Source: a virus
Reading direction: 5' to 3' (one strand)
DNA: 41,352 nucleotides
Virus record (IMG/VR): IMGVR_UViG_3300046449_000217
Location: 1 to 41,352 of that record
Positions 1 through 7,966 of this stretch are shown piece by piece. The translations under genes and the position numbers were made by a program. Position 1 is the stretch's first letter; each line of letters begins with the position of its first letter. The notes under the pieces are model-generated. The model made no database searches. It had not been told where the DNA came from and was given only the letters and a program-made list of their open reading frames with translations.

Positions 1-127
1 CGATGGGTGGGGGGGGATGGGCATACGACCGTCAGGTCAGGAAACCAAAAGTGGACAGATGATTTTGATGACGCTTGGTTGATGGACCGAAAACAGGCAG
101 AGGAAATCGCCGGGAATTTACGCCTAA
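1..127. repeat. Terminal overlap copy 1 (assembly circularisation repeat)
   Basis: This is identical over 127 bases to 41226-41352, including the run of eight G. Exactly 127 bases is a common largest k-mer of short-read assemblers, so the simplest reading is an assembler overlap on a circular molecule rather than a biological terminal repeat. Confidence 0.93.
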
Positions 128-189
128 ATAACCCCCGATTTTGTCGCGCCTCTAAGGCTCAAAAATCAATGACGAAACATCTTACATAA
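1..189 (+). CDS. Small hypothetical protein, 3' part (gene spans the contig ends)
   Basis: This is the downstream part of an 81-residue gene whose ATG lies at 41166. Bases 1-127 duplicate 41226-41352, so only 128-189 is new sequence. The frame is open from the ATG through the junction to TAA at 187-189. The product is small, charged and tryptophan-containing, with no domain I recognise. It is the last gene of the plus-strand operon that starts at 39313. A GTG at position 7 could be taken for the start if the circularity were missed. Confidence 0.8.
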   Translation, partial: RWVGGDGHTTVRSGNQKWTDDFDDAWLMDRKQAEEIAGNLRLNNPRFCRASKAQKSMTKHLT

Positions 190-203
190 AGGGACACTCA
201 GAA

Positions 204-242
204 TTGGCCGCCACAAGCCTGAACCCAAGATCCGAAAGCTAG
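204..242 (+). other. Vestigial translation start after the last plus-strand gene
   Basis: Directly after the stop at 187-189 the same stop-fused ribosome-binding motif used by the upstream genes recurs (TAAAGGGACACTCAGA). It is followed by a TTG at 204-206 that opens only 12 codons before TAG. It looks like the remains of a lost gene cassette. I see no coding gene between 190 and 360. Confidence 0.3.
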
Positions 243-258
243 GCGGTCGATACCTGGG

Positions 259-290
259 CGCAAGCGGGAAAGGGTTAAGGCCCGCTTGCG
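259..290. repeat. Perfect 10-bp stem inverted repeat
   Basis: CGCAAGCGGG at 259-268 is complemented exactly by CCCGCTTGCG at 281-290 around a 12-base loop. No T run follows on either strand, so it is not an obvious terminator. It sits between the convergent ends of the two transcription units. Its loop contains GGTTAAGG, which also occurs in the loop of the terminator at 301-339. Confidence 0.6.
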
Positions 291-300
291 TCCAGAACGA

Positions 301-339
301 AAAAACCCCGCCGCCCGGTTAAGGACGACGGGGCATTTT
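301..339 (-). terminator. Terminator of the late (structural and lysis) operon
   Basis: Read on the minus strand this is a GC-rich stem (CCCCGTCG pairing CGGCGGGG with one mismatch) with a 12-base loop, followed by six T. It lies 22 bases beyond the stop of the last lysis gene. On the plus strand the hairpin is followed by CATTTT, so it may also stop the convergent operon that ends at 189. Confidence 0.85.
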
Positions 340-360
340 CGGGCCTGCGGTAATCAAGGG

Positions 361-561
361 TCATCTTCGAGATCGCGCGGCGTCATAGGTGGCAATCAGT
401 ATTCGCCCGGTGCGGCGCATGTCCTGCACATCATTGCCGCCAAGGCTTGCCGCGTGTGCCGTCATGGGCCGATCTAGGATACTGGTCAGCGCGCTATCGT
501 TTGCCGCGCTTGCGCAGCCAGTCAAGATCAGTGCTGCCGTCAGGATTGCCAGTGTCCGCAT
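361..561 (-). CDS. Putative outer-membrane spanin subunit (Rz1-like lipoprotein)
   Basis: This 66-residue protein begins with a lipoprotein signal (hydrophobic run ending LTGC, cysteine 16), so it should be lipidated and moved to the outer membrane. The mature part is about 50 residues. The gene starts inside the preceding small membrane gene (494-688) in another frame, overlapping it by 68 bases, which is the classic Rz/Rz1 arrangement. Its job would be to fuse inner and outer membranes in the last step of lysis. It lacks the strong proline richness of lambda Rz1, so the call rests mainly on lipobox, size and position. Confidence 0.7.
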   Translation of the reverse strand: MRTLAILTAALILTGCASAANDSALTSILDRPMTAHAASLGGNDVQDMRRTGRILIATYDAARSRR

Positions 562-688
562 GGGATGCCCTCTCGAATGTGTCAGCGCGTGATTGCGCCT
601 CCTTGGTTGTCTTGGTGGATCTGCCGGTCAGGTATGCCGCCAGGATGCCCACAACGGACACCACAGCGGCAACGGCCATGGCGATCAT
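494..688 (-). CDS. Putative inner-membrane spanin subunit (Rz-like)
   Basis: This 64-residue protein has one N-terminal membrane segment (about residues 2-22) followed by a short, charged periplasmic tail ending in a DWLRKRG-type motif. Its ATG overlaps the stop of the holin-like gene by four bases, and its 3' end contains the start of the lipoprotein gene. Known Rz proteins have a longer coiled coil, so this would be a minimal partner. The alternative is an unrelated lysis accessory protein. Confidence 0.62.
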   Translation of the reverse strand: MIAMAVAAVVSVVGILAAYLTGRSTKTTKEAQSRADTFERASHADTGNPDGSTDLDWLRKRGKR

Positions 689-882
689 GTCTTGCCGCCG
701 CGCGCTTGGGCCAAACGGCTGGACAGGAACGCGCCGAACGCCAGCACAAGCCCGCCGATCACGTCGATGGCGGTATCCACGTTGAGCGTGATGATGTGCG
801 TGGACGGGTCATAGGTGCCGCCAAGCCATGCCGCGACAGGCACAGCTGCAACATAGATCAGCATTCGGATTGCTAAAAACAT
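685..882 (-). CDS. Putative holin (two membrane segments)
   Basis: This 65-residue protein has hydrophobic segments at about residues 5-21 and 38-56, separated by a short polar stretch, and a positively charged C-terminus (RLAQARGGK). Size, topology and position directly downstream of the endolysin gene (three bases apart) support a class II holin that permeabilises the inner membrane and times lysis. No sequence signature proves the function. Confidence 0.65.
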   Translation of the reverse strand: MFLAIRMLIYVAAVPVAAWLGGTYDPSTHIITLNVDTAIDVIGGLVLAFGAFLSSRLAQARGGKT

Positions 883-885
883 GGG

Positions 886-1611
886 TTATCCTTTCCGTAG
901 TGCAAAGAACGCGACAACCGCCGCGATGATAGCCGCCAGAAGCCCTGTGCTGGCCGCTGGTGCGCTTGGCGTGGTTGCGGGCGTGACTGGCACGGCATTA
1001 GCGATGGGGCTGTATTTCGCCGCCCGTAGCGCCGCCTCGAACGTCACGGCATAGCCCGCGATCAGTGCCGCCTTGTCAGTGCCGTTGATGACCTTGCGCG
1101 CGCCGACATAATCGCCTGGCAGATAGTCGGACAGGCTGCGCCCGGTGAACATGCCGCGCGACGATCCGTGGATCAGTATCTTGGCCGCAATGCTCGGCAC
1201 CATCGCCAGTGAAGGATTCCCCAGAAGGTCCGCGCCGGTTAGCGCCGCCGCCTTGGCGTAATTTGCCTTGTGGGTAAGCTGGACGTAGCCCCGGCCAAAC
1301 CACGCTTTGCCCTCCATGTCATAGCGCCAATACGGGGTTTTCACCCACTTAAGTTGACCCTTGGCCCATGCCCTTTCCAGCCGGTTAACGGCGTCGGCGT
1401 CGGTCTTGCCGTATGCCTCGCGGATTGGCTGAATGGTCGCGCCTGTCTCGTGGTATGCGGTTGCCAGCAGGTAGGCCAGATGCGTGATCGGCAGGCCGTT
1501 ACCAGAATCCAAGATCACCTCTAGCCCCTGCACCTGCCCCGCTTTCAGCGATGTGCTGAACACGCCGCTATTGCGCTGGCGCAGGACCGCATAGAAGGCG
1601 GCTTTGTCCAT
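886..1611 (-). CDS. Endolysin, glycoside hydrolase family 19-like, with C-terminal membrane segment
   Basis: This 241-residue enzyme should cleave the glycan strands of peptidoglycan. The chitinase-19/lysozyme-like fold is indicated by YHETG (glutamate 55, likely catalytic), a second glutamate at 65 in the QPIREAYG stretch, and a WFGRGYVQLTHKANY block near residues 108-123. After about residue 200 comes a Pro/Ala/Thr linker, then a hydrophobic segment ending FFALRKG. A C-terminal anchor is unusual, since membrane-tethered endolysins normally carry an N-terminal signal anchor. Holin-like and spanin-like genes follow immediately. Confidence 0.85.
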   Translation of the reverse strand: MDKAAFYAVLRQRNSGVFSTSLKAGQVQGLEVILDSGNGLPITHLAYLLATAYHETGATIQPIREAYGKTDADAVNRLERAWAKGQLKWVKTPYWRYDMEGKAWFGRGYVQLTHKANYAKAAALTGADLLGNPSLAMVPSIAAKILIHGSSRGMFTGRSLSDYLPGDYVGARKVINGTDKAALIAGYAVTFEAALRAAKYSPIANAVPVTPATTPSAPAASTGLLAAIIAAVVAFFALRKG

Positions 1612-1637
1612 CGTGTATCCTAACGTGATTGGGGGCT

Positions 1638-2753
1638 TTAGACGCCGATGCGGGCGCGGCTAACCTCGCCTGCGTCATGGTCCAGCACGATGCTGACAAG
1701 CCCCCTGCGCGCCGTGTAGGCGTTGGTGTAGGCGTGGACGTCCTTGGGTATGATCGTGCCGCAGGACTCAAACGCCATGCCGCCAATCTCTTTGCGTGTC
1801 TCGTGGTGGACATGACCGGACAGCGCCAGCCGATGCTTGGTGCGGCCCCATAGTTCGGGCCATTCTGCGGCGGCGAATGTCACCAGCCGGTCAGGCTTCG
1901 CACGGTCGCCGTGGTGCAGCAGCACCATGTTCTTGCCGAACTCGTAAACGTAGAACTCGCCCGCGTTGGTGATGATTTCAACCCCCGGCGTGTCCCGGTA
2001 ATGCTCTGCCAGCGCCAGCGTGACGGCGTGGTGCGCGGTCAGGTCGTGATTGCCGCGACAGCCGCGATAGATGACGTGCGGATACTTCACCCGCAGCGCG
2101 TCGATTGCCCATCGCATAGCCGCAACGGCACGGCGCAAGATCATGAAGTACCGCGTGTCTGCGTCAAGTTGGTGGCCTGACTGCGGCGTCACGTTGCGCT
2201 GGTCGTCGGTGTGGGTCAGATCGCCCAGCTGCGCCAGCACGGCCACGCCAGCGGCAGGCGTCACATTCACCAGCCGACCGAACGTTGCGGCGAAAACTAG
2301 GCCCGCTTTCTTGCTGTCCCAATCGACGCCCACTTCCTCGGCATCGGCCAGCATCCCCATGTGCAGATCCGCAACGGGGAACACGGCGCAAAGGTCAGCC
2401 GGGGCCTGTGGCGGCGTCATGTTGGCCGCCGGCGCGCAATCTGTCAGCCCTTCCTTGAGTGCTGACACCATGTCGCCCGTGTCGTGTGCGTCATTCGGTG
2501 CGCGCCAATACACGCTGTCGCTGGTGCCGTCTGCGTTCTTGACCTTGCGCCAGCCCGCTTTGGCAATGCCGATGTCTAGGCCGCTGTGCAGGATTGCCTC
2601 GCGCTGGCCCTGCGGCGCTTCCTCCCACCGTGCCGCCCGCTCTAGGCGACTGCGTAGGCTCTTTGCGTCGATCCCTAGCGCCCTAGCTGCGGCCCGCTGT
2701 GATCCGTGTTCCTTTACGGCGTCCTGCGCCTCGCGCTGCTGTTCCGTTATCAT
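1638..2753 (-). CDS. Calcineurin-like metallophosphoesterase with N-terminal helix-turn-helix
   Basis: Residues 1-45 resemble a Fis-type helix-turn-helix (AAARALGIDAKSLRSRL). From about 120 onward the full set of metallophosphoesterase metal ligands is present: DLHMG (D129, H131), GDLTH (D178), GNHD (N235, H236), HHGDR and GHVHH. The enzyme should hydrolyse phosphodiesters or phosphomonoesters with a two-metal centre. Proteins of this build recur in phages, but their substrate is not established. It sits between the tail-fibre and lysis genes and overlaps the start of its upstream neighbour's stop by four bases. Confidence 0.82.
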   Translation of the reverse strand: MITEQQREAQDAVKEHGSQRAAARALGIDAKSLRSRLERAARWEEAPQGQREAILHSGLDIGIAKAGWRKVKNADGTSDSVYWRAPNDAHDTGDMVSALKEGLTDCAPAANMTPPQAPADLCAVFPVADLHMGMLADAEEVGVDWDSKKAGLVFAATFGRLVNVTPAAGVAVLAQLGDLTHTDDQRNVTPQSGHQLDADTRYFMILRRAVAAMRWAIDALRVKYPHVIYRGCRGNHDLTAHHAVTLALAEHYRDTPGVEIITNAGEFYVYEFGKNMVLLHHGDRAKPDRLVTFAAAEWPELWGRTKHRLALSGHVHHETRKEIGGMAFESCGTIIPKDVHAYTNAYTARRGLVSIVLDHDAGEVSRARIGV

Positions 2754-2971
2754 GACACTTCCCCCGCCTTCAATCGGGACACCGCCGCGCCGATGATGCC
2801 GTAGAGCGTAAGCAGGTCAGGGATACGCGCCCCGGCGATCTGCGTCTGGCCAAGGAACAGCGCCAGGCACAGGCTGTGGAGGTGCAGCGGATCATCCGTG
2901 GTCAGGATGCACACGCCGTCGTTGTAGACCGCGAGGCCGCGCGTGTCGGTGGCTTCATAGTGCATGGTCAT
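2750..2971 (-). CDS. Hypothetical protein, 73 aa
   Basis: I do not recognise a family. The C-terminal half is hydrophobic and helical (LHSLCLALFLGQ, LLTLYGIIGAAV) but short of a clear membrane segment. ATGA overlaps join it to both neighbours, so it is translated as part of the fibre-to-lysis gene block. Confidence 0.6.
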   Translation of the reverse strand: MTMHYEATDTRGLAVYNDGVCILTTDDPLHLHSLCLALFLGQTQIAGARIPDLLTLYGIIGAAVSRLKAGEVS

Positions 2972-3255
2972 CCGTCCACCCCCAGCGCTTCCGCCGCTAA
3001 GACGTTGCCAGCTTGGCCCGTCGCCGCAATGCAGGACTGCATGTCGGGCGTGGTGACGATGACGGTGTAAAAGCCGCCTTTGGATGCGTAGACCTCAAAC
3101 ATGCGGCCAATGCTGTCTATGCCGACAAAGCGGCGTACTTGCTGGTGTTCCGTTCGTAGCGCGTTTGCCATTTCAAGTGCTGGCATACATCGTTCAATGG
3201 CAAAAGCCGGGGTTGCCAGCGTCAAGGCGCAGGCCGTCAGAAAGTATCGCATCAT
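2968..3255 (-). CDS. Secreted hypothetical protein, 95 aa
   Basis: The first of two adjacent ATGs (3255) is chosen because AGAAGGA lies about seven bases upstream and the product then begins with a clean Sec signal peptide (MMRYFLTACALTLATPAFA). The mature protein of about 76 residues has two cysteines (ERCMP and MQSCIA) that could form a disulphide in the periplasm. The reading frame stays open further upstream to 3333, but that extension overlaps the neighbouring gene and lacks a start signal. Function unknown; it may act at lysis or at the cell surface. Confidence 0.65.
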   Translation of the reverse strand: MMRYFLTACALTLATPAFAIERCMPALEMANALRTEHQQVRRFVGIDSIGRMFEVYASKGGFYTVIVTTPDMQSCIAATGQAGNVLAAEALGVDG

Positions 3256-3289
3256 GTGCGTCCTTCTTGCTGTCACAGTTTGTGATTGG

Positions 3290-3493
3290 TTAGACGGCAA
3301 ACCCGCCGCGAAGGGCGAAGCCAATGATGGCAAGGATCAACGCGCCAACGATTAGCTGTGCAAGCCACTTGATTGAGCTTTCAATCCCGCCAAGACGCCG
3401 CTCAACGTTAATTCTGTGGTTTGCCTCTACCGCCTGAAACTGTTCCAGCCTTGCAATGCGCTGCTCTACCTTTTCCGCCCATGCCTCATTCAT
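3290..3493 (-). CDS. Small coiled-coil membrane protein, XhlA-like
   Basis: This 67-residue protein has an amphipathic, heptad-like N-terminal half (residues 4-40) and one C-terminal membrane segment (about 43-62) ending RGGFAV. That architecture matches the XhlA group of phage membrane proteins, which cooperate with holins. It lies just downstream of the tail-fibre gene, ahead of the main lysis cassette. Confidence 0.55.
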   Translation of the reverse strand: MNEAWAEKVEQRIARLEQFQAVEANHRINVERRLGGIESSIKWLAQLIVGALILAIIGFALRGGFAV

Positions 3494-3622
3494 TGCTGTG
3501 ACCCCGCTTGCAGAATCGGGCGCGATGCCCCCATTTGGTAAATACTCATGCCGGTATCCTTAGTGTCGGTTTTGGGGAGCCGCAGGATTGTGGGGTCGCA
3601 TCCCGTCCTGCGGCGATTGCTG

Positions 3623-5197
3623 CTATTGGTCGGTCACATATGTTACCGTCGCACGCAGGATGGCTAAATCGTCCTCATAATCGCTCCAAGCAACATCGCT
3701 GCCGCCATTGGCCGAAATCGACTTTCGAAACCGCAGGTTGGTAGTCCCTGGCACAGCGTAGCAAGACACGCCGCTTACACCAGTAAGCGTTATGCGCCTG
3801 CACTCCACGGCACCGACGAAAGGCAAGTTGCTATTGCCGATCACGCGGAACGGCAGATTTTGGACAATTATGCTATTTCCAGACGTGACGGAATTTGTGT
3901 TAAGGTAGACGGCTGCGACAGTTACTGTCACGACGCGCCCTTGGCGCTCCCAGCGTCCGAGGGATGCGGCTCCAGACGTTCCAGACGGTGGCGCTACGTT
4001 TCCGCCGCTGGTGGCGTCTGCAAAATTAGGCGTGAATGTCCCTGCAAGGTCAATCAGCGTGCGCTGCATGTTGGGCGACAGGATCGCGTCTGCGTATCTT
4101 TCCCCCAGCTTGGTGCGGGACTCGCCCGTGAAGTGCGTCCCATCGCCTCGGTCTGTCAGGCCAGAGCTGTCGGCGTACCGCATGTTGGTGATTACGGGCA
4201 TTCCGTAAGACATGGCGACCTTATGGCCAAAGTAGAAGCTACGCGCTTCTGCCAGACCGCCCGCCGCAATGATGGTCTGGTTCTTATTCACCAGATTTTC
4301 CGTTACCAGATCGGAATACAACTCGGCGAACTTCGCACGGTATACGTCAACGCTGTCCGCGCTGTTTGCCTCGCCTTGATGGACGGCCACAATGTCAACT
4401 TTGCCGTTATTCCCTGGAACCTGCGCCAGTGCTTCCGATACGCCGGGATATAGCATTGGTGTCATGTCTGTATCCGTGCCGCGTGACCAGCCGTTAGCGG
4501 TCAGTGTCGCGTCCTTGATCCAGCCCTCTAGCAGCGTGTCGCCCTTGGCCACGGTCATCATATAGATGGGGCGGTTCGTCCGGTTGCGTAGCGCCCGCAT
4601 GATCGAGAGAGGCAAAGACTGGTTGTAGGTCGTGCCGCCGTCATCCGTAGAGTCAAAGGGGAAGTTTCCCCAGATAGGGCGGCGGAACTTCGTGCCCGGC
4701 ACTGTCTGGCCGTTGTTGTAAGCATAGCAGTTGTCGGGGATGCTGTAGTCGCCGCCGGGGGTAAGCGTCGAACTGCGCATGTTAGATTGCCCGATGCACA
4801 GCAGGAAGATCGGGCGGTCGCCGTCGTTCACAAAGTCAACGCCAGCCTGCCCCTGCACATTGAATGCAGATTGCTCTAGCGTCAGCGCCGACTTGACTTG
4901 GAACTCTACGCCGCCTGCGGTGAAGTGCTGCCCATCGCCCAACGTTCCATCAGCCACCTTGGCCGCAGCAATCGCGCGAGTAGCGAAGCTGGGACCAAGG
5001 TTGTTCACCGTCAAACCCGTGCCCGTGCCCAGTTCCTCAATGGCCGTCGCCCATGCCCGCAATTCTGCCTTTGTCGGAACATATGCTCCTGACGACGGGT
5101 CGCCGCTTGGCAGGGGATACCCGACAGGCTCGTTTGGCAGGCCGTCGCCGGTATAGCGATTAAAGTCTCGCATAAACTTTTCGATTGGGTCGGCCAT
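3623..5197 (-). CDS. Tail fibre/tailspike protein with SGNH O-acetylesterase domain
   Basis: This 524-residue virion protein has a short N-terminal attachment region (about 1-115). A central SGNH hydrolase of the sialate-O-acetylesterase/CE6 type follows: block I GQSNM with nucleophile S138, HQGE at 273-276, and catalytic pair D352/H355 in DGTHF. The C-terminal part (about 390-524) is beta-rich and ends in a WSDY-type motif seen in receptor-binding domains. It should remove acetyl groups from a host surface polysaccharide during adsorption. A second protein of the same family, a lipoprotein, is encoded at 36106-36768. Confidence 0.85.
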   Translation of the reverse strand: MADPIEKFMRDFNRYTGDGLPNEPVGYPLPSGDPSSGAYVPTKAELRAWATAIEELGTGTGLTVNNLGPSFATRAIAAAKVADGTLGDGQHFTAGGVEFQVKSALTLEQSAFNVQGQAGVDFVNDGDRPIFLLCIGQSNMRSSTLTPGGDYSIPDNCYAYNNGQTVPGTKFRRPIWGNFPFDSTDDGGTTYNQSLPLSIMRALRNRTNRPIYMMTVAKGDTLLEGWIKDATLTANGWSRGTDTDMTPMLYPGVSEALAQVPGNNGKVDIVAVHQGEANSADSVDVYRAKFAELYSDLVTENLVNKNQTIIAAGGLAEARSFYFGHKVAMSYGMPVITNMRYADSSGLTDRGDGTHFTGESRTKLGERYADAILSPNMQRTLIDLAGTFTPNFADATSGGNVAPPSGTSGAASLGRWERQGRVVTVTVAAVYLNTNSVTSGNSIIVQNLPFRVIGNSNLPFVGAVECRRITLTGVSGVSCYAVPGTTNLRFRKSISANGGSDVAWSDYEDDLAILRATVTYVTDQ

Positions 5198-5211
5198 GCG
5201 GCAACCTCCGT

Positions 5212-6960
5212 TTAAACTATGGTGATTGATGCGGGCGCGGAATAGACGCCGCCGTTGTATTTGACGCGCACGTCGTAGGTGCTGCCGATTGTGCGGCCCA
5301 CGCTTTCCGCCTCGAAGTCGGTGGAAACCATGCCGGACCAGTTGCCCGAAGATGACAGCCGGATTTGCGCGGCCATAACCAAGTCAGGCCGGTTGATGTC
5401 TGCGATAGTGACGCGCACGCCCTGCGCGCCGCCTGCTGTGAACTGCTCTAGGATCGTGATGACTGGAACGGGCGTCCCCTCGGCGTCCAGCACCGCCGGG
5501 GCGATGGGTGCGTCACCTTCTTCGGTCAGCGCCTCCCAATCGTTCCAAGCGGGGTCTATGCCCGCTAATTCCATCTGGCAGCGCCATTGCAAAACGCCGT
5601 CGCCCGCGTCCTCTGCATAGGTGGAATGGGATACGACCTCGCAGACCTCATCAAAGCCCATGTCTGCATTCTGCACGCGGATGACGTGATAGCCTTCGCC
5701 CTTGGGAAAGCGGGCCTTGATGCCGACAAGGTTGGTCGTGATCGACAGCGTAAAGGGGCGGTTTTTGCGCTTGAGTTCTAGCTTCATCAGCCGCCGCATT
5801 TGCGCGTGTTCAGGCACCATGTCCGCTTGGAAGTCGATGCTGCGCTCTGGCTGAGTTGCAAGTGCCGCCGTATCTTCCCAAGGGTCGGCCTCGGTGTCCT
5901 GATAAGCGTGCGCCGCGCTGGTGTAGACGCCTCGCACCACGTTGGATGCGTCTAGCTTTTCGGTGCCTTCGACCAGCACGAACTTAAAGATGTCGTCTGC
6001 CGTGATTGTCACGTCTGGGGCAACGTATTTGCCGCCCATGATGCCGACCTTGCCTTCTGGCGTTTGGTAGACCTGTGCGCTGCACGTTGCCAGCATCCGC
6101 GCCAGCGCCGACTTGGGGTCTTCTGTAAGGCTGACGACGCCCCAAAGGCGATAGCGCGGCGATGTGCCGCCCGCGCGTAGGGTCATAGGCTCGTCACAAA
6201 GGTCCGCGAAGTTCGACCATATCTCTGCGTCCAAATCGCGGCGGTTTAGGTTCCATCCGTCGGGCGTGTCTAGATAGTTTGAAATGCACAGGCCCGCGTT
6301 GTCGGTGTACGCAATGGTATCATTGCGGAAGTCGTAAACCCGTGCGCCGCGCGCTTCGATTTGTACGTCTGTATTCGCGCCCTTCGGGAATGCCTTGGGA
6401 AACCGTTCAGGGCCGGGCGCTTTAAAGATGGCCATGACCGTTGCCTGCCCGGTCAGCTTGTGGCTGTCGGTCCAGATTGTAGGGAATGCGCTTTTGATCA
6501 GGGCGTAGTCGCCGCCATCGCCGGAACCGTCGCGCCAGTCTACAGTGACGTAGCTTACGCCGCTTTCCGTGTCATAGCGTTCATCTGTGACCAGCCCGCC
6601 TGACATCTCTATCGGCAAGCCGTCTGTCCAGTAGTTAATGACCCCATCAAGGCGTCCGTGGTTCATCACGATAATCTGGTGCAGCTTGTTATCCGTGACT
6701 TCCCAGAAGGCCCGCGTCCCGCCTAGCAACGCCTGCCCGTATAGCTTCGTGCGCGGCCCTGTGGACTGGTTGATCGTGGCGCGGATTTGCTGCTTTGGCA
6801 TACTTGGCCGGGGCGTTAGCGCGTTCAGCACCAGCGACACAACAAGCGCTTGCGCAAGGTTTGCTGCACCAACGCCGATTGCTGTTGCTGTCGCTAGGGA
6901 TGCCCCAAGGCTCATTGCGGCGGTGCCTATTGCGATGCCGATGCTTGTGAAGATTGCCAT
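5212..6960 (-). CDS. Central tail-tip protein (J-like hub)
   Basis: This 582-residue protein follows the tape measure and two tail-tip genes, where host-specificity hub proteins lie. Its N-terminus is hydrophobic and glycine/alanine rich (about 1-45), as in many J-like proteins. The body carries repeated beta-type segments and the end (about 500-582) resembles an Ig/fibronectin-like module. I chose ATG 6960, which overlaps the preceding stop as TAATG; a GTG at 6972 is possible. The fibre gene follows 14 bases after its stop. Confidence 0.72.
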   Translation of the reverse strand: MAIFTSIGIAIGTAAMSLGASLATATAIGVGAANLAQALVVSLVLNALTPRPSMPKQQIRATINQSTGPRTKLYGQALLGGTRAFWEVTDNKLHQIIVMNHGRLDGVINYWTDGLPIEMSGGLVTDERYDTESGVSYVTVDWRDGSGDGGDYALIKSAFPTIWTDSHKLTGQATVMAIFKAPGPERFPKAFPKGANTDVQIEARGARVYDFRNDTIAYTDNAGLCISNYLDTPDGWNLNRRDLDAEIWSNFADLCDEPMTLRAGGTSPRYRLWGVVSLTEDPKSALARMLATCSAQVYQTPEGKVGIMGGKYVAPDVTITADDIFKFVLVEGTEKLDASNVVRGVYTSAAHAYQDTEADPWEDTAALATQPERSIDFQADMVPEHAQMRRLMKLELKRKNRPFTLSITTNLVGIKARFPKGEGYHVIRVQNADMGFDEVCEVVSHSTYAEDAGDGVLQWRCQMELAGIDPAWNDWEALTEEGDAPIAPAVLDAEGTPVPVITILEQFTAGGAQGVRVTIADINRPDLVMAAQIRLSSSGNWSGMVSTDFEAESVGRTIGSTYDVRVKYNGGVYSAPASITIV

Positions 6961-7370
6961 TACCGGAACCACGCCATTTCTGCGGGCCGATAGCCGCGCC
7001 GTTCAAGTATTTTCCCGACACCGCCGGGGATTGCCGATGTGGACATTTTCACGCCCGCGCAGCCCATGTCCTTTGCCCATGCCTCGAAGGCGTTCAGCAG
7101 GCGCAGGCCAGACCGATCTGTCGCAAACCAGCCGTGTTCAATCGCTACGGGTTGCGGGTTGATGATGGTCGCCGCGACTTCGCCAGCGATAAAGCCGCCT
7201 GCGCTGACGTAGACGACCGCTGTAGGGCTTTGCATGAGCCGCAGCACCTGTGCGCCAGTGTGAGCGGGGTCGACGCGCTGCGGCCCGCCTACGGCCTCTG
7301 CCAGCGCCATTGTGAGCCGGACAACGTGGGAAACGTCCTGCCCGTCGCGCGCCAGCCTCACACGGTCCAT
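6960..7370 (-). CDS. GNAT-like acetyltransferase encoded among tail-tip genes
   Basis: Starting at the ATG at 7370 the product is 136 residues with a GNAT-like pattern: a beta strand with the bulge region IEHGWFATDRSGLRLLNAFEAWAK, then GVGKILERRGYRPAEMAWFR at the C-terminus, typical of the last acetyl-CoA-fold strands. Small GNAT-like genes at this position occur in related phage tail clusters, with unknown substrate. The frame is open to 7454, but that would overlap the neighbouring gene by 97 bases. A ribosome-binding site is not obvious, so the start is uncertain. Confidence 0.6.
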   Translation of the reverse strand: MDRVRLARDGQDVSHVVRLTMALAEAVGGPQRVDPAHTGAQVLRLMQSPTAVVYVSAGGFIAGEVAATIINPQPVAIEHGWFATDRSGLRLLNAFEAWAKDMGCAGVKMSTSAIPGGVGKILERRGYRPAEMAWFR

Positions 7371-7966
7371 ACGGGGGAATATCCGGCGTAGATCGGCATG
7401 CGACTGCACCCCAAGTCGCCGGGATAGCGGCGCTGCTGGTCGCTGTCCGTCCACCGGCCATTTGCCGGGGCGTTGCGGTTGGTGAAAAGGCCGTAAGTCG
7501 TCAGCTCAATGCTGCGCCGATAGTTCGCATCGCCGTCGCGTTCGGCGCTGTAGGCCATGCGGTCCATCTTGCCGCTGTAAACCGCAAACGCTGGCATGAG
7601 CGGCGACCAAGGCTGCACGCCCTCGTCGTCTGGCGTAACGTCGAAAAACTGCTGGTAAATGATGATTTGCCGATCCTGCACGCGGGTTTTAGACGCCCGC
7701 GCCAGTTCCTGCATTTCGCTTGTCGCGCCTTGCAATGTGAGCGTGACGCTTTCCGCCGTGGCTGACGTGGATGCGGGGATTTCGGACACGCCGATTAGAT
7801 CGCCCACGCCCTGCCAAGTCTGGCCCTCGGCTTCTAGGTTGCCCCAGCCCGTCCAGATGCGGCGCGGTGCGTCCAGAAAGTCCATGAAAATCAGGTAATC
7901 TGCCGCGATGCGGGCGATGCGCAGCTTGTCGTTCGGGATTGCGATGATGTCGTCGCGGATGGCCAT
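7358..7966 (-). CDS. Tail-tip/minor tail protein
   Basis: This 202-residue protein is encoded between the distal-tail candidate and the J-like hub, with a one-base overlap at its start. Composition is beta-rich with many aromatic residues (IWTGWGNL, YSGKMDRMAYS), as in the baseplate-like proteins of siphoviruses and gene transfer agents. I cannot assign an exact family; the call comes from order and composition. Confidence 0.6.
   Translation of the reverse strand: MAIRDDIIAIPNDKLRIARIAADYLIFMDFLDAPRRIWTGWGNLEAEGQTWQGVGDLIGVSEIPASTSATAESVTLTLQGATSEMQELARASKTRVQDRQIIIYQQFFDVTPDDEGVQPWSPLMPAFAVYSGKMDRMAYSAERDGDANYRRSIELTTYGLFTNRNAPANGRWTDSDQQRRYPGDLGCSRMPIYAGYSPVWTV

Noticed and set aside
1-127. 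Long direct terminal repeats of a linear virion genome
   Set aside because: The length equals a standard assembler k-mer and a gene reads straight through the join, so circularity is the simpler explanation.
2071-2796. Long plus-strand open frame opposite the metallophosphoesterase gene
   Set aside because: It is a low-complexity Ser/Arg/Pro antisense shadow of a well-supported gene.
3579-3614. Hairpin GCCGCAGGA/TCCTGCGGC as a terminator of the tail-fibre gene
   Set aside because: The 9-bp stem is perfect but no T run follows on either strand; I keep it only as an inverted repeat in the otherwise empty 3494-3622 gap.
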